From contig JAQYTT010000001.1 of NCBI GenBank assembly GCA_029433155.1, positions 706,216-770,215 of the forward strand: a stretch of 64,000 nt of DNA, read 5' to 3'. A program made the translations under genes and the position numbers. This DNA is from Lactobacillaceae bacterium L1_55_11 (GTDB lineage: Bacteria > Bacillota > Bacilli > Lactobacillales > Lactobacillaceae). The notes under the pieces are model-generated. The model made no database searches. It worked only from the letters and a program-made list of their open reading frames with translations, and had not been told where the DNA came from. Below are positions 6,843 through 16,618 of this stretch, piece by piece. Every line of letters starts with the position of its first letter. The stretch's first letter is position 1.

Positions 6843-8736
6843 AATTATGGTTAAACAATTGGTCCCAAAGAGACTGCTGGCCATTATTGTTAGACTGCGT
6901 AGTTACATTACCGGTAGTACTGCTAGCGCTACTTGAGCTGCTAGCGCCATTGGAACTAGCCGAACTACTCTGAGAACCATCTGAAATGACGAATTCCAAA
7001 CCGGTGTCGGTTGAAATGTTGGAACCACCAGGCGTCGATTGGCTCAGCACCTGGTTCTTAGGACTACTATCGTGCTGGGTCCGGAAGTTAACCTTGACCC
7101 CATTGCTGTTCGCCCAAGATTCAACGTCTGACCGGCTGCGGCCAGTGAAGTCCGGTACCGAAATCTTAGCCGGTCCAGATGAAACCGTGAAGGTTACGGT
7201 CGTGTCACTTGGTACGACCCGCTGATCCGGCCGAATGGATTGGGAAATAATCTTACCAGCGGGTACATCACTGGAGCTCTTCATTTCCTTGTTAACCGTG
7301 TAGCCCTGGGCCGTTAACTGGGCCGCAGTCGAGCCGTAGTCCGAATCGGTATAATCGCCAAAACGGACCTTTTCAGCGCCCGACGACAGGGTCAACTTAA
7401 CCGTGGTGCCCTTCTTAACGCTAGCGCCACTGGCTGGGTTAGTCTTAATCACGCTGCCAGAGGCCACCGTTTTCGAGTTGGAATAGCTGACATGACTGTC
7501 AACTTTTAAACCAAGCTGGTTCAACTTATCACTGGCCTGACTCTGGGTCAGGTTGGAAAGCTCTGGGACCTGAACATAGCTGGACTGAATCCGCATGGCA
7601 ACCACTGCTGCTACCAGCAACCCAACCAGGCCGACTGCCGCTAGGACCCACTTACGGGGGTCACGGAACTTAATGCCATTGTTGCGCAGGACCTTGCGGA
7701 CATATTTGGGCGTCCGGTCGACAAGACGACTAATTTCCTCAATTGGGTAGCCCTTGCGGCCATAATCGATAATTTGCCGGACGACTTCCGCGCTATCATC
7801 ATCTTCAGCTGAGTTAGCAGGAGCTGATTCTGGCGCAGTCGCAGCGGCCTCACTCATCGGCATTAGCCGGGTCTCATCATCTTCAGCTGGGATGAATTTT
7901 GGTTCCCGGGCCCGCCGTGGTGATAGCGAGGTCTTCAAGTCAGCGGCCATGTCGGCAGCGCTGTCGTAGCGCTGGCTAGGGTCCTTAGCGGTCGCCTTCA
8001 AAATCACATTCTCTAGGGGTTGGGGAATGCTGGGATCGAAGTCACGCACCGAAGGAATTGGTTCGGTGGCGTGCTTTAAGGCCACCGTGGCCGCCGTATC
8101 GCCCTCGTAGGGAACCTTATCGGTCAACAGCTGGTAAAGCATGACCCCCAGGGCGTAAATATCGGACTTGGTTGAAGCCACTTCACCGCGGGTTTGCTCC
8201 GGTGAAATGTAGTGGAGGGACCCAATCACATTATGAGTCTGGGTCAAATCCTGACTACTTTTCCCAACCGCAATCCCAAAGTCGGTGATTTTAACCTGGT
8301 TATCCCGGTCAATTAAGACGTTTTGTGGCTTTAAATCTCGGTGAATAATGCCGGCCTGGTGGGCGGCCTGGACCGCGTCCAGGATTTGGAGCATGATATC
8401 AACCACGAGCTGGAAAGGAATTGGGAAATGCTCGTTAATATAGTCCTTTAAGTCCATCCCATCGACGTATTCCATGACCATGTAGTTGGAACCATCGTAC
8501 TGGCCCACATCATAAACCTGGACAATGTGGGGGTTGACCAGGGCAGTGGCCGCCGTAGCCTCCTGGTGGAAGCGCTCGACGAGGTCCTTACGGTCACGCA
8601 TGTCCAAACGAATCATTTTCAGGGTTACGTCCCGGTCCAGGTATTGGTCCCAGGCCTGATAAACGTTGGCCATTCCGCCGCCGCCCAGAGATCTTATGAT
8701 GCGGTAACGTCCGTCAATTATAGTCCCAGCTTGCAT
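6841..8736 (-). CDS. pknB: Ser/Thr protein kinase PknB/PrkC type with PASTA repeats
   Basis: 631 residues. Kinase domain at about 10-270: GGGGMA loop (18-23), Lys40 (VTLKM), HRDLKPQN (132-139) and DFG (152-154). One membrane helix lies at about 363-382. Outside are three PASTA units (about 387-453, 454-521 and 522-587), which sense muropeptides or lipid II, then a Ser/Asn-rich tail. Unusually, residues about 315-356, just before the membrane helix, look like a helix-turn-helix (GYPIEEISRLVDRTPKYVRKVL). The phosphatase gene stp is 31 nt upstream. An AGAGGATAGGGG site precedes the ATG. Confidence 0.96.
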   Translation of the reverse strand: MQAGTIIDGRYRIIRSLGGGGMANVYQAWDQYLDRDVTLKMIRLDMRDRKDLVERFHQEATAATALVNPHIVQVYDVGQYDGSNYMVMEYVDGMDLKDYINEHFPIPFQLVVDIMLQILDAVQAAHQAGIIHRDLKPQNVLIDRDNQVKITDFGIAVGKSSQDLTQTHNVIGSLHYISPEQTRGEVASTKSDIYALGVMLYQLLTDKVPYEGDTAATVALKHATEPIPSVRDFDPSIPQPLENVILKATAKDPSQRYDSAADMAADLKTSLSPRRAREPKFIPAEDDETRLMPMSEAAATAPESAPANSAEDDDSAEVVRQIIDYGRKGYPIEEISRLVDRTPKYVRKVLRNNGIKFRDPRKWVLAAVGLVGLLVAAVVAMRIQSSYVQVPELSNLTQSQASDKLNQLGLKVDSHVSYSNSKTVASGSVIKTNPASGASVKKGTTVKLTLSSGAEKVRFGDYTDSDYGSTAAQLTAQGYTVNKEMKSSSDVPAGKIISQSIRPDQRVVPSDTTVTFTVSSGPAKISVPDFTGRSRSDVESWANSNGVKVNFRTQHDSSPKNQVLSQSTPGGSNISTDTGLEFVISDGSQSSSASSNGASSSSSASSTTGNVTTQSNNNGQQSLWDQLFNHN

Positions 8737-8767
8737 AATACCCCTATCCTCTTACAAGATTGATTCA

Positions 8768-9493
8768 TCACTGTTTCAACAACAGCGCGGTGACGTTATC
8801 AGAAGCCGCGTGTTGGTTTGCTGCATTAATTAGTGCCTTGACCAGCTCAGGCAACGGTCGCTTTTGACCAATAATTTCACTCATTTCGGTCAACGACAAG
8901 GCCTTGGGCAGGCCATCTGACGTCAAAAACAAGATATCAGCTGGCAAAAACGGATACCAGTGCATCTCCAAGTTTACCCGGTCGTCGACGCCAAGGTACC
9001 GGGTTAAACTGTTGGCATTTGGCAAATCATCGTCGTAGTGTTGACCGTTTTGCCGGGCCAATTCGTTTTTTAAAGTATGGTCAAAGGAAACTTGTTGCAA
9101 CTGTCCGTCCCGCCAAATATAGGCCTTGGAATCGCCAACATTGGCCACTAGGAGGCGCTGCCCAGTCACCACGCCCAGAACTAAGGTTGTTGCCATCTGG
9201 GACTCACTGGGCTGCCCACTTTCAGCTGCCCGCAGGACAAGTTGGTTCACCCAATCAACCTGGTCATAAATCCAGTTCTCAATGGCCTCATCGTCATCAA
9301 GGCTGCTATCCTGCCAGGCTTCCCCTAGCTTTTCAATCGCCATTTGACTGGCCAGGCGGCTGCCCGCATTGCTGGCTACGCCGTCCGCCACCATCACCAA
9401 GGGCAGGTTTTGTTGGTTATAAAAGGCCCCAACCTGATCCTGGTTGTCTTTACGTTGGGTACCAATATCAGTTTGATAGGCAATTTCGATCAA
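8768..9493 (-). CDS. stp: PP2C-family protein serine/threonine phosphatase (Stp/PrpC)
   Basis: 241 residues with a TTG start at 9493, supported by GGAGAG 7-9 nt upstream. Cytosolic metal-dependent phosphatase that reverses PknB phosphorylation. Motifs: RKDNQD near residue 14, VADGVASNAG near 36, ATTLVLG near 102, VGDSKAYIWRDG near 119 and LTSDGL near 191. The usual DGMGG is DGVAS here, so the second and third glycines are replaced, while the metal-binding aspartates are kept. The start lies 2 nt after the rsmB stop. Terminal genes of the run are stp-pknB, as in other Firmicutes. Confidence 0.94.
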   Translation of the reverse strand: MIEIAYQTDIGTQRKDNQDQVGAFYNQQNLPLVMVADGVASNAGSRLASQMAIEKLGEAWQDSSLDDDEAIENWIYDQVDWVNQLVLRAAESGQPSESQMATTLVLGVVTGQRLLVANVGDSKAYIWRDGQLQQVSFDHTLKNELARQNGQHYDDDLPNANSLTRYLGVDDRVNLEMHWYPFLPADILFLTSDGLPKALSLTEMSEIIGQKRPLPELVKALINAANQHAASDNVTALLLKQ

Positions 9494-9495
9494 GG

Positions 9496-10836
9496 TTACT
9501 CTCTCCGTCGTAGGGTTGCCACAAAAAAACCGTCGGTCTGGTAGTCATCAGGGTAGAGGTGCAAGGTGTCCTGCCCCTGAGCATCAGTCAAACCCTTGGC
9601 CGTCTCGGTTGGTATCAATTCAAAGTCATCATGGTTTTTGAGAAAGGTCGCAACAACTTGGTCATTTTCCTGTGACAAAATGGTGCAAGTGCTGTAAACC
9701 ATGATACCACCTTTGGCCAGACGCTTGCTGGCGGAATCTAAGATTGCCCTTTGTAACTGGGCTAGGTGCGCAATATCATCGGGCTGTTTTTCATAGCGAA
9801 TTTCAGGTTTCCGCCTTAACAAACCTAAACCAGAGCAGGGTGCATCAACCAAAATCCGGTCATAAACCGTCGTACCATCCGCTAACTGGCGAGCATCCAT
9901 CTTCTTAGCCACGACTCGATCTGCCAACCCTAACCGGGCGGCATTATCCTGGATGAGCTTGATTTTATGGTCATGAATATCAATGGCAGTCACCTGGGCC
10001 TGACCGGACAAGTGCTCGGCAATCTGGGTGGTCTTACCACCGGGTGCAGCCGCCGCGTCCAAGACGCTGTGCACCTGGTCATTGAGGCGCAGACTTTCAA
10101 CCGGCAACATGGCACTTTCGTCTTGAATGGTTAGCCAGCCCTGTAAAAAGGCCTGACTATTGGCCACCAAGCCACCACCAGTCACCACCCAGGCGTGGTC
10201 GGCAACTGGGGAAGGACTAACCTGGTAACCCTCGTTAACCAAACTGTCATATACTTGCTGGTCACTGGCCTTGGCAGTGTTAACCCGGACTGATTGGTGC
10301 GGTGCTTGATTTATCGCCTCTAAAATCGAAGCAGTTTTAGCTAAGCCAACCTGGTCAACTAAGGCTTGCACCAGCCAGACTGGGACACTGGCCGCAACCG
10401 CTTGGCGCTCAACTGGATCTTGAATTTGGTCCAGGTCGGGCAGCCCCTCCCGGTCAATTTTGTGAAGGACGGCGGTAACAAATTTAGCTACACCGACATG
10501 ACCCAAGGTCTTAGCAGCTTGAATGCTTTCGTTAAAGACCGCGTGTTTAGGGACCTTATCCAAGTACTGCCACTGAAAGAGGGCGGAATACAAGAGTTCC
10601 TTCACCCAGGGGTCAACCTTCTTACCAGCTAAAAAAGGCGCTAGCCAATAATCTAGCGTCATGCGGTGTTGAATAACACCGTACACCAAAGTCGTTAAAA
10701 AGGCCTTATCAGTGGCCGAAAGTTGGTGCTTTTTAATGGTTTGATTCAACTGTAGGTTGGAATAAGCCCCGGCCTTAACCCGGGACAGAGTCTGGATGGC
10801 AAGCAGGCGGGGGTCATTAGTCACCACTTTTTTCAA
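9496..10836 (-). CDS. rsmB: 16S rRNA m5C967 methyltransferase RsmB (Sun)
   Basis: 446 residues from a TTG at 10836, which overlaps the fmt stop (TTGA) and has AGAGG 7 nt upstream; an ATG at 10863 is possible but lies inside fmt without a better site. The N-terminal NusB-like RNA-binding domain (about 1-140) is followed by a SAM methyltransferase domain: DAAAAPGGKTTQ, DAPCSGLGLLRRKPEIR with the first cysteine, and YSTCTIL with the catalytic cysteine. Part of the priA-fmt-rsmB-stp-pknB run. Confidence 0.95.
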   Translation of the reverse strand: MKKVVTNDPRLLAIQTLSRVKAGAYSNLQLNQTIKKHQLSATDKAFLTTLVYGVIQHRMTLDYWLAPFLAGKKVDPWVKELLYSALFQWQYLDKVPKHAVFNESIQAAKTLGHVGVAKFVTAVLHKIDREGLPDLDQIQDPVERQAVAASVPVWLVQALVDQVGLAKTASILEAINQAPHQSVRVNTAKASDQQVYDSLVNEGYQVSPSPVADHAWVVTGGGLVANSQAFLQGWLTIQDESAMLPVESLRLNDQVHSVLDAAAAPGGKTTQIAEHLSGQAQVTAIDIHDHKIKLIQDNAARLGLADRVVAKKMDARQLADGTTVYDRILVDAPCSGLGLLRRKPEIRYEKQPDDIAHLAQLQRAILDSASKRLAKGGIMVYSTCTILSQENDQVVATFLKNHDDFELIPTETAKGLTDAQGQDTLHLYPDDYQTDGFFVATLRRRE

Positions 10837-11804
10837 TTTGATACCTCTGGTTTCTGGGCCCATACCTGACCAACCGCAATATCACGGCCGGCCCCGTTTA
10901 GGTAAGCTGCAACTGGCATGGCAGCCTTACCAGCTGGCTGTAATTCTTCAATACTCAGCTGAGTGTGGTTAGCAGCCGCCACCACCAAACGCTTCTTAGT
11001 TCGCTCAACCACCGTGCCAGCCGGCGCATCAGTTTCCTGGTCCACGGGCTTAACCTTAATCAATTTAACCCGCTGGTCAGCGACATCAACATAGGCCGGA
11101 TGGCCGGGATAAAGGCCCCGGATATGGTGGTCGAGCTGATCAGCAGTTTCTTGTTCAAAGTTCAAGTACTGCTGCTGGCGGGTAATGTTTGGCGCAAAGG
11201 AAACGGCTTCATCAGCCTGCTTTTGACCGGTCACTTGGCCAGCAGCCAACTTGGGCAGGGTTTCCAAGAGTAGGTCCCGGCCGATTTCACTCATTTTATC
11301 CATCAGCGTAGCCACGTTATCATCATCTGCAATGGCAAGCGACTGCTGGGCCAAAATATCACCGGCATCCATCTTTTTAACCATGTACATGATGGTGACA
11401 CCGGTCTTAGCATCCCCGTTCATAATGGCGTAGTGAACCGGTGCCCCACCACGGTACTTAGGCAGGAGGGAGGCATGAACGTTGACTGCCCCAATTTTTG
11501 CAGCGTCCAACAGACTTTCGGGTAAGAACTGGCCAAAGGCAGCGGTGATAATGAAATCCGGGGCCAGGTCAATGACCTCCTGCATCTCAGCTGAACCAGT
11601 AATTTTTTCTGGCTGCAAGACCGGAAGATTATGCTCACTAGCCAAGGCCTTAACTGGGCTGGGGGTCAGCTTGTGCTTGCGTCCCTGAGGACGGTCCGGC
11701 TGGGTAACCACGGCTTGAACCTGGTAGGCTGAATCGGCCACCAAACCAGCCAAAACTGGCACTGCAAACTGGGGGGTCCCCATGAAAACTACCCGATACG
11801 TCAT
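10833..11804 (-). CDS. fmt: Methionyl-tRNA formyltransferase
   Basis: 323 residues, normal length. Formylates initiator Met-tRNA. The N-terminal Rossmann-like domain starts with VVFMGTPQFAVPVL; the catalytic signature HASLLPKYRGGAP lies near residue 110, and the C-terminal OB-like domain follows from about 205. GAGGTAGAAA precedes the ATG. The stop overlaps the rsmB start by 4 nt, suggesting translational coupling. Confidence 0.97.
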   Translation of the reverse strand: MTYRVVFMGTPQFAVPVLAGLVADSAYQVQAVVTQPDRPQGRKHKLTPSPVKALASEHNLPVLQPEKITGSAEMQEVIDLAPDFIITAAFGQFLPESLLDAAKIGAVNVHASLLPKYRGGAPVHYAIMNGDAKTGVTIMYMVKKMDAGDILAQQSLAIADDDNVATLMDKMSEIGRDLLLETLPKLAAGQVTGQKQADEAVSFAPNITRQQQYLNFEQETADQLDHHIRGLYPGHPAYVDVADQRVKLIKVKPVDQETDAPAGTVVERTKKRLVVAAANHTQLSIEELQPAGKAAMPVAAYLNGAGRDIAVGQVWAQKPEVSN

Positions 11805-11878
11805 TTTCTACCTCGCTAAACTGCTTGAATGGTCCTGTTAAACCATTTAACTGAGCTCATTATAACAAACTTAAGGCC

Positions 11879-14302
11879 CTACATAAACGAGACGGGGTTG
11901 CGGACAACCGTCACTTGTAGCCCACCCTTAGCCCGCTGGGACCGGTCAACTAATTCATCCAGGTAGGGGTCTAAGACGTGGGGATCCTTTAACTTCAAAA
12001 TCATTTGGAAGTAATAACGACCGCGCATCTTAGCGATTGGTTTTGGTGAGGGGCCCAAGATAATGGCCCGTCCTTCGGCCCGGCGATGGAGCCAACGGGC
12101 CAGCTGGGCGGTTTGTAAGGCTAACTGGCCCTCATCAAGGTGACTGGTTTGAATTTGAATCGTATAAAAATATGGTGGGTATTCACCGGCATGGCGGATG
12201 GCCATTTCGCGGGCATAAAAGCCCTCGTAGTCATGGCGCCTAACCAGTTGAATGGCGTAGTGCTCGGGGTTAAAGGTCTGAATCACCACCTCACCAGCCT
12301 TATCAGCCCGACCGGCCCGGCCAGCCACCTGGGTTAGGAGCTGGAAGGTCCGCTCACTGGCATGAAAATCAGGTAGTCCCAGCGCCGTATCAGCGTTTAA
12401 TACGCCTACAAGAGTGACGTTAGGAAAATCTAGGCCCTTGGCAACCATTTGGGTGCCCAATAAGATATCGGCTTCGCGGTGGTCAAAGACTGCCAAGGCC
12501 TTCTCTAAGCTCCCCTTCCGCCGAGTCGTATCCTGGTCAACGCGAATTACCCGAGCTTCTGGTAAGATTTCGCGCAGTTCTTCTTCCACCTTTTCCGTCC
12601 CGGTACCGTAATAACGAATCCGCTTCGAATCACACTGAGGGCAGGTCTTAGGGATGGGCGCCTCGTAGCCACAGTAGTGGCACTTTAAAGTCTTCGTATC
12701 CATGTGCAGGGTCATGGCCAAATTACAGTTCGGATCCCGAGGGACGAAACCACAGGTCCGACACATCACAAAGCTGGAATAGCCACGGCGGTTTAAGAGC
12801 AAAACGCTTTGTTCACCCCGGGCCAACCGCTGTTGTAATTTCTCCCTTAAGACTGGAGAAACATTGTCATCGGGACCCTGGGCTAGCATTTCGCGCATAT
12901 CGACTAGCTCAACCGGTGGTAACTGGGCACCACCAGCTCGCTCAGTCAACCGTAATAATTCATAGCGGTGCCGCTGGGCCCGGGCCCGACTCTCCAGTGA
13001 AGGCGTTGCCGAACCTAGGACCACCGGGATTTGATGATAACGGCCACGCCACAGGGCAACATCCCGGGCGTTATAGCGGGGATTATCAACCTGCTGATAA
13101 CTAACCTCGTGCTCTTCATCAACAATAATCAGACCCAAGTTTGTGAGCGGCGCAAAGACCGCTGAACGGGCCCCGACAACCACTTGGACATCCCCACGTT
13201 GGATACGGCGCCACTCATCGTAGCGCTCACCCGCACTTAGACCGGAATGTAGGACGGCCGTCTGCTGACCAAAGCGGCTACGGACCCGGTTAAGCATCTG
13301 CGGAGTCAAAGCGATTTCTGGCACCAAAAATAAGACGGTTTGGCCGGCCGCAATCACTTCCTGGGCGGCCTGCAAATAGACCTCGGTCTTACCAGAACCA
13401 GTGATTCCCTCCAGTAAAAAGGGTTGGTACTGGTGCTGCTGGTAGGCTGCCAAAACCTCATCCAAGGCGGTCTGCTGTCCTGGATTTAACGCCAGGGGTT
13501 GGCTGGGCTGCACCGGGGTCTGACCGCCCGGTCGCCGTAATTTCTCAACCTGCTTGGCCTTCAAAAAGCCCTTCTTTTCCCCCTGGCGTAAGGTGGCGGC
13601 TGACACGTCCACCATTTCCATCAATTCTTTTTTAGTAAAAACCTGGCCTGGATATTCCTGGATAAAGGCTAGCAGGTGTTGCTGCTGGCGGGCATTTTTA
13701 CGTAATTTGGCCAACTGCTCGGCCAACCACTCCTCATCATCATTTAATTGGTAGGCCAGCTGGGTTTTCACCCGGCCGCGGTTACTGACCCGAACCGTTT
13801 GAGAAATGAGCCCATCCCTTAGCAGCTGGGCTAACACGCCCGCCTGCTTGGGCGTGTAGTCATCCCAGTCAAAGACCCGGCTATCCTCACTGCCAAAGTA
13901 CTGCTGGCGGAGTTCATCGGATAGACCGTTTTCAGGCTGGAGCACCCGTTGATAGTCGGTCTTTAAGGCATTAGGCAACATGGCTAGCAGAACCGTGATG
14001 CGGAAGGCAAAGATATCCTTTGCCAGTTTCTTTGATAGTTCTAAGAGTTCGGCATCCAAGACCGGTGTTAAATCTAGGCAGGCCTGGACTGATTTTAGTT
14101 GATCAGAAGTCAGGTCACTATCTGGACTAAGGCCAACCACAAAGCCCATAACCTGACGGTGACCAAAGGGCACCTCAACCCGAACACCGGGCACCACTAA
14201 ATCTTTAAGATCGGCCGGAATTTGATAGGTATAAGGTTGGTTAGTTTGTTGCGTGGGAACGTCCACGATAACCTGTGCAAACTGGTCCTGATTCATCCGC
14301 AA
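11879..14302 (-). CDS. priA: Primosomal replication protein N' (helicase PriA)
   Basis: 807 residues. PriA restarts stalled replication forks. N-terminal 3'-DNA-binding domain, then helicase Walker A GITGSGKTEVYLQ near residue 300 and IIVDEEHE near 394. The zinc-binding cysteines are paired as CRTCGF, CHYCGY and CPQC near 520-565, and motif VAGRAGR is near 680. Start taken at TTG 14302, 5 nt after AGAGG; an ATG six nt later is an alternative. First gene of the fmt-rsmB-stp-pknB run; no coaBC or rpoZ adjoins it here. Confidence 0.96.
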   Translation of the reverse strand: MRMNQDQFAQVIVDVPTQQTNQPYTYQIPADLKDLVVPGVRVEVPFGHRQVMGFVVGLSPDSDLTSDQLKSVQACLDLTPVLDAELLELSKKLAKDIFAFRITVLLAMLPNALKTDYQRVLQPENGLSDELRQQYFGSEDSRVFDWDDYTPKQAGVLAQLLRDGLISQTVRVSNRGRVKTQLAYQLNDDEEWLAEQLAKLRKNARQQQHLLAFIQEYPGQVFTKKELMEMVDVSAATLRQGEKKGFLKAKQVEKLRRPGGQTPVQPSQPLALNPGQQTALDEVLAAYQQHQYQPFLLEGITGSGKTEVYLQAAQEVIAAGQTVLFLVPEIALTPQMLNRVRSRFGQQTAVLHSGLSAGERYDEWRRIQRGDVQVVVGARSAVFAPLTNLGLIIVDEEHEVSYQQVDNPRYNARDVALWRGRYHQIPVVLGSATPSLESRARAQRHRYELLRLTERAGGAQLPPVELVDMREMLAQGPDDNVSPVLREKLQQRLARGEQSVLLLNRRGYSSFVMCRTCGFVPRDPNCNLAMTLHMDTKTLKCHYCGYEAPIPKTCPQCDSKRIRYYGTGTEKVEEELREILPEARVIRVDQDTTRRKGSLEKALAVFDHREADILLGTQMVAKGLDFPNVTLVGVLNADTALGLPDFHASERTFQLLTQVAGRAGRADKAGEVVIQTFNPEHYAIQLVRRHDYEGFYAREMAIRHAGEYPPYFYTIQIQTSHLDEGQLALQTAQLARWLHRRAEGRAIILGPSPKPIAKMRGRYYFQMILKLKDPHVLDPYLDELVDRSQRAKGGLQVTVVRNPVSFM

Positions 14303-14334
14303 GTGTGCCTCTGTGCTGCTTAAAAAGTTCTCTC

Positions 14335-15471
14335 TTAAATATGTTTCAAATTGATGCCAATGTGAGTTTGAATGGCATCCAAGGCCTGCATGTAGCGGGC
14401 GTAGTAACCACCAGTGTCATCACCTTCACCAACTCGGTCTAAAATCACCATTTTCTTATCGAAGCCGTAGTACTGAATTGTCTTCAACAATTCCTGGTGA
14501 AAGGCCAGTCGGACGTTAAAATCATTGTTTTTAATGTGGCGGTTACCCTGGTTTAAATACGGTGCGGTTGGCGGAATCACCAAAATGAGGTCAATTTCTT
14601 CTTCGCCAATCGTATTATCATACAGGGCCTTTAACTGATCGTTATCTTCTGGACTTAGCCACATCTTCGTGTAGGCCTGGGTCACCATGGCATCAGTATC
14701 AAAAATCGTTAGGCCGTTATTGGCTGGCGAGTTAATTTCACGTGAGTTAGCGTCGTACTGACCCTGGATAATCCGCATATAATCCTTTAACACCAGCTCA
14801 TCGTCGCTAACATTGGACTGCTCCTGGTACTGGCGGGAGTATTCCTCTGAGAAAGGCGAGTTACTCGTCCGGGCCAGCCGGCGAACTAGGGTTGACTTAC
14901 CAGTTCCGGGGGCCCCCATGACCGTTACCTTGCGGGCAAAGTGGCGCCGAAAGACACGGTTGATATAGTCCCAATTTTCCAGCGGATCCTTGCGGATAGC
15001 CGTCGCTGAAACCTTTAAAATCGTCCGGTCCATCAGGCTAACTCGGAACTGCCCGTTATCTGGTAAGAGCCTTTCTAGGTGTTCCTTGTAATCCTCTTCC
15101 CCAGTATAAAGCGTAATCTGGGCGTTGGGATTGACAATGTTACGACGAACGGTAGCGATCAGACGGTCAGTCCACTCCCGCCAACCAGTGGGCATCGGTG
15201 GAATATCATCTTCATTGATATAGTCGACCTTAATGCTAGATTCATCGTTAAAGGCCTCGCGCAGGTAACGGAAACGCTTTTCAACTGGTAGGCCAATCTG
15301 ATCACCACGGTCGCCATGGTAGCCCGAGGTAATCACCACCACGCCGTCATTTAGGGCGGCTGCCTTGTAAATTTCAGCCTGGTGCCCAACGTGCATCGGT
15401 GCTAGGGTCCCAAAAAAGACCCCGATTTTATTCCCGACTAAGTTTTCCTTTGCCAGATTTCCAGTTTCCAT
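14335..15471 (-). CDS. nadR: Bifunctional NMN adenylyltransferase / ribosylnicotinamide kinase NadR
   Basis: 378 residues. The first half is a nucleotidyltransferase (GVFFGTLAPMHVGHQ, with the HxGH signature, near residue 18), and the second half is a P-loop kinase (VMGAPGTGKSTLVRRL near residue 184). Together they turn nicotinamide riboside into NAD. The N-terminal repressor HTH of the enterobacterial protein is absent, as in the Lactobacillales form. A PnuC transporter would be the expected partner but is not in this window. Located 33 nt upstream of priA. Confidence 0.92.
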   Translation of the reverse strand: METGNLAKENLVGNKIGVFFGTLAPMHVGHQAEIYKAAALNDGVVVITSGYHGDRGDQIGLPVEKRFRYLREAFNDESSIKVDYINEDDIPPMPTGWREWTDRLIATVRRNIVNPNAQITLYTGEEDYKEHLERLLPDNGQFRVSLMDRTILKVSATAIRKDPLENWDYINRVFRRHFARKVTVMGAPGTGKSTLVRRLARTSNSPFSEEYSRQYQEQSNVSDDELVLKDYMRIIQGQYDANSREINSPANNGLTIFDTDAMVTQAYTKMWLSPEDNDQLKALYDNTIGEEEIDLILVIPPTAPYLNQGNRHIKNNDFNVRLAFHQELLKTIQYYGFDKKMVILDRVGEGDDTGGYYARYMQALDAIQTHIGINLKHI

Positions 15472-15557
15472 AACTTACCTAACCAATCATTTCAATTCGT
15501 AGCATGCTAAAAATTAAGTCTATTATAACAGAGCCCAACCCCCGACCAAATGGCAGC

Positions 15558-15582
15558 AAAAAACCCGGCCTTGACCGGGTTT
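15558..15582 (-). terminator. Terminator after msrB
   Basis: Stem aaacccgg / ccgggttt with a 6-nt loop and a T-run on the minus strand, 10 nt past the msrB stop. Confidence 0.9.
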
Positions 15583-15591
15583 AAGATTGGC

Positions 15592-16032
15592 TTACTTGTT
15601 GAAAAGGGCCAGGTACTTACCGTACCCTTCCTTTTCCATGTCGGCCTTCGGCACAAAACGCAAACTAGCCGAATTGATGCAGTAACGCAGGCCACCCTCA
15701 TCACGGGGTCCGTCGTTAAAGACGTGGCCCAAATGAGAGCCGGCGTCCTTAGAACGCACCTCAGTCCGAGTCATACCAAAGGAATGGTCAGTGTTTTCAA
15801 CGATATCGTGGTCGTCAATTGGCCGGGTAAAAGATGGCCAACCACAACCCGCGTCGTACTTGTCAGTAGAGCTAAATAGCGGCTCACCGGAAACAACATC
15901 GACAAAGATACCGTCATCCCACCACTGGTCGTACTTACCCGTGAAGGGGCGTTCAGTCGCCGCATTCTGGGTAACATCGTACTGCTCTGGCGTTAAACGT
16001 GCCTTTAAATCGCTGTCTGAATACTTGGTCAT
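15592..16032 (-). CDS. msrB: Peptide-methionine (R)-S-oxide reductase MsrB
   Basis: 146 residues from ATG 16032, which overlaps the msrA stop (ATGA) and follows GGAAGGA; a longer in-frame start is unlikely. Repairs the R epimer of oxidised methionine using thioredoxin. Motifs: [12 protein letters not shown] near residue 64, [12 protein letters not shown] near 100 and the catalytic [11 protein letters not shown] near 120. The zinc CxxC pairs found in some MsrB proteins are absent, as is common in this subgroup. Co-transcribed with msrA. Confidence 0.96.
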   Translation of the reverse strand: MTKYSDSDLKARLTPEQYDVTQNAATERPFTGKYDQWWDDGIFVDVVSGEPLFSSTDKYDAGCGWPSFTRPIDDHDIVENTDHSFGMTRTEVRSKDAGSHLGHVFNDGPRDEGGLRYCINSASLRFVPKADMEKEGYGKYLALFNK

Positions 16033-16553
16033 TGCTTGTCCTTCCAATATTTATCCTGGTAACGCTGACGGGGCACCATCATCATGGCTTCCCGCAGCGG
16101 ATCCTTCTTATAGAAGTCCTGGTGATACTCTTCGGCCTCGTAGAAAGGCTTAGCATCTTCAATCTTAGTGACAATTGGTTCGTCGAAACGGCCGGACTCC
16201 TCCAGTTCCCGCTTTGACTCCTCAGCAACCTTACGCTGCTCAGGGCTATTAACAAAGATTACGGGACGGTAGCTATCCCCCCGGTCCTGGAATTGGCCAG
16301 TGGCATCAGTTGGGTCAGCGACCTGCCAGTACAAGTCAACTAACTCTTTGTATGAAATCTTGTCAGGGTCAAACCAGATTTTAACCGCCTCAGTGTGGCC
16401 AGTGGTATGGCTGCAAACTTGTTCGTAAGTTGGGTTAGGAACGTGGCCACCAGTGTAGCCTGACCGCACTTTAATAATACCGGGTAGACTGTCAAAGGGC
16501 TCTACCATGCACCAGAAACACCCTCCGGCAAAAATTGCTGTATCTTCTGACAT
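16029..16553 (-). CDS. msrA: Peptide-methionine (S)-S-oxide reductase MsrA
   Basis: 174 residues with the catalytic GGCFWCM at residues 10-16 and the family stretch [18 protein letters not shown] just after it. Reduces the S epimer of methionine sulfoxide in proteins, complementing MsrB encoded immediately downstream with a 4-nt overlap. TrxA/TrxB in this window are the likely electron donors. A GGAGGTAG ribosome site is present. Confidence 0.97.
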   Translation of the reverse strand: MSEDTAIFAGGCFWCMVEPFDSLPGIIKVRSGYTGGHVPNPTYEQVCSHTTGHTEAVKIWFDPDKISYKELVDLYWQVADPTDATGQFQDRGDSYRPVIFVNSPEQRKVAEESKRELEESGRFDEPIVTKIEDAKPFYEAEEYHQDFYKKDPLREAMMMVPRQRYQDKYWKDKQ

Positions 16554-16618
16554 GTAACTACCTCCTGGTACTATTGTATACTTTTTAAAGTTTTAGTCAA
16601 TGGTATAGTTTTTATTTT

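Noticed and set aside
9019..9513. 164-codon ORF opposite stp
   Set aside because: It is antisense to clear PP2C motifs, with no ribosome site and Pro/Arg-rich composition typical of a shadow frame.
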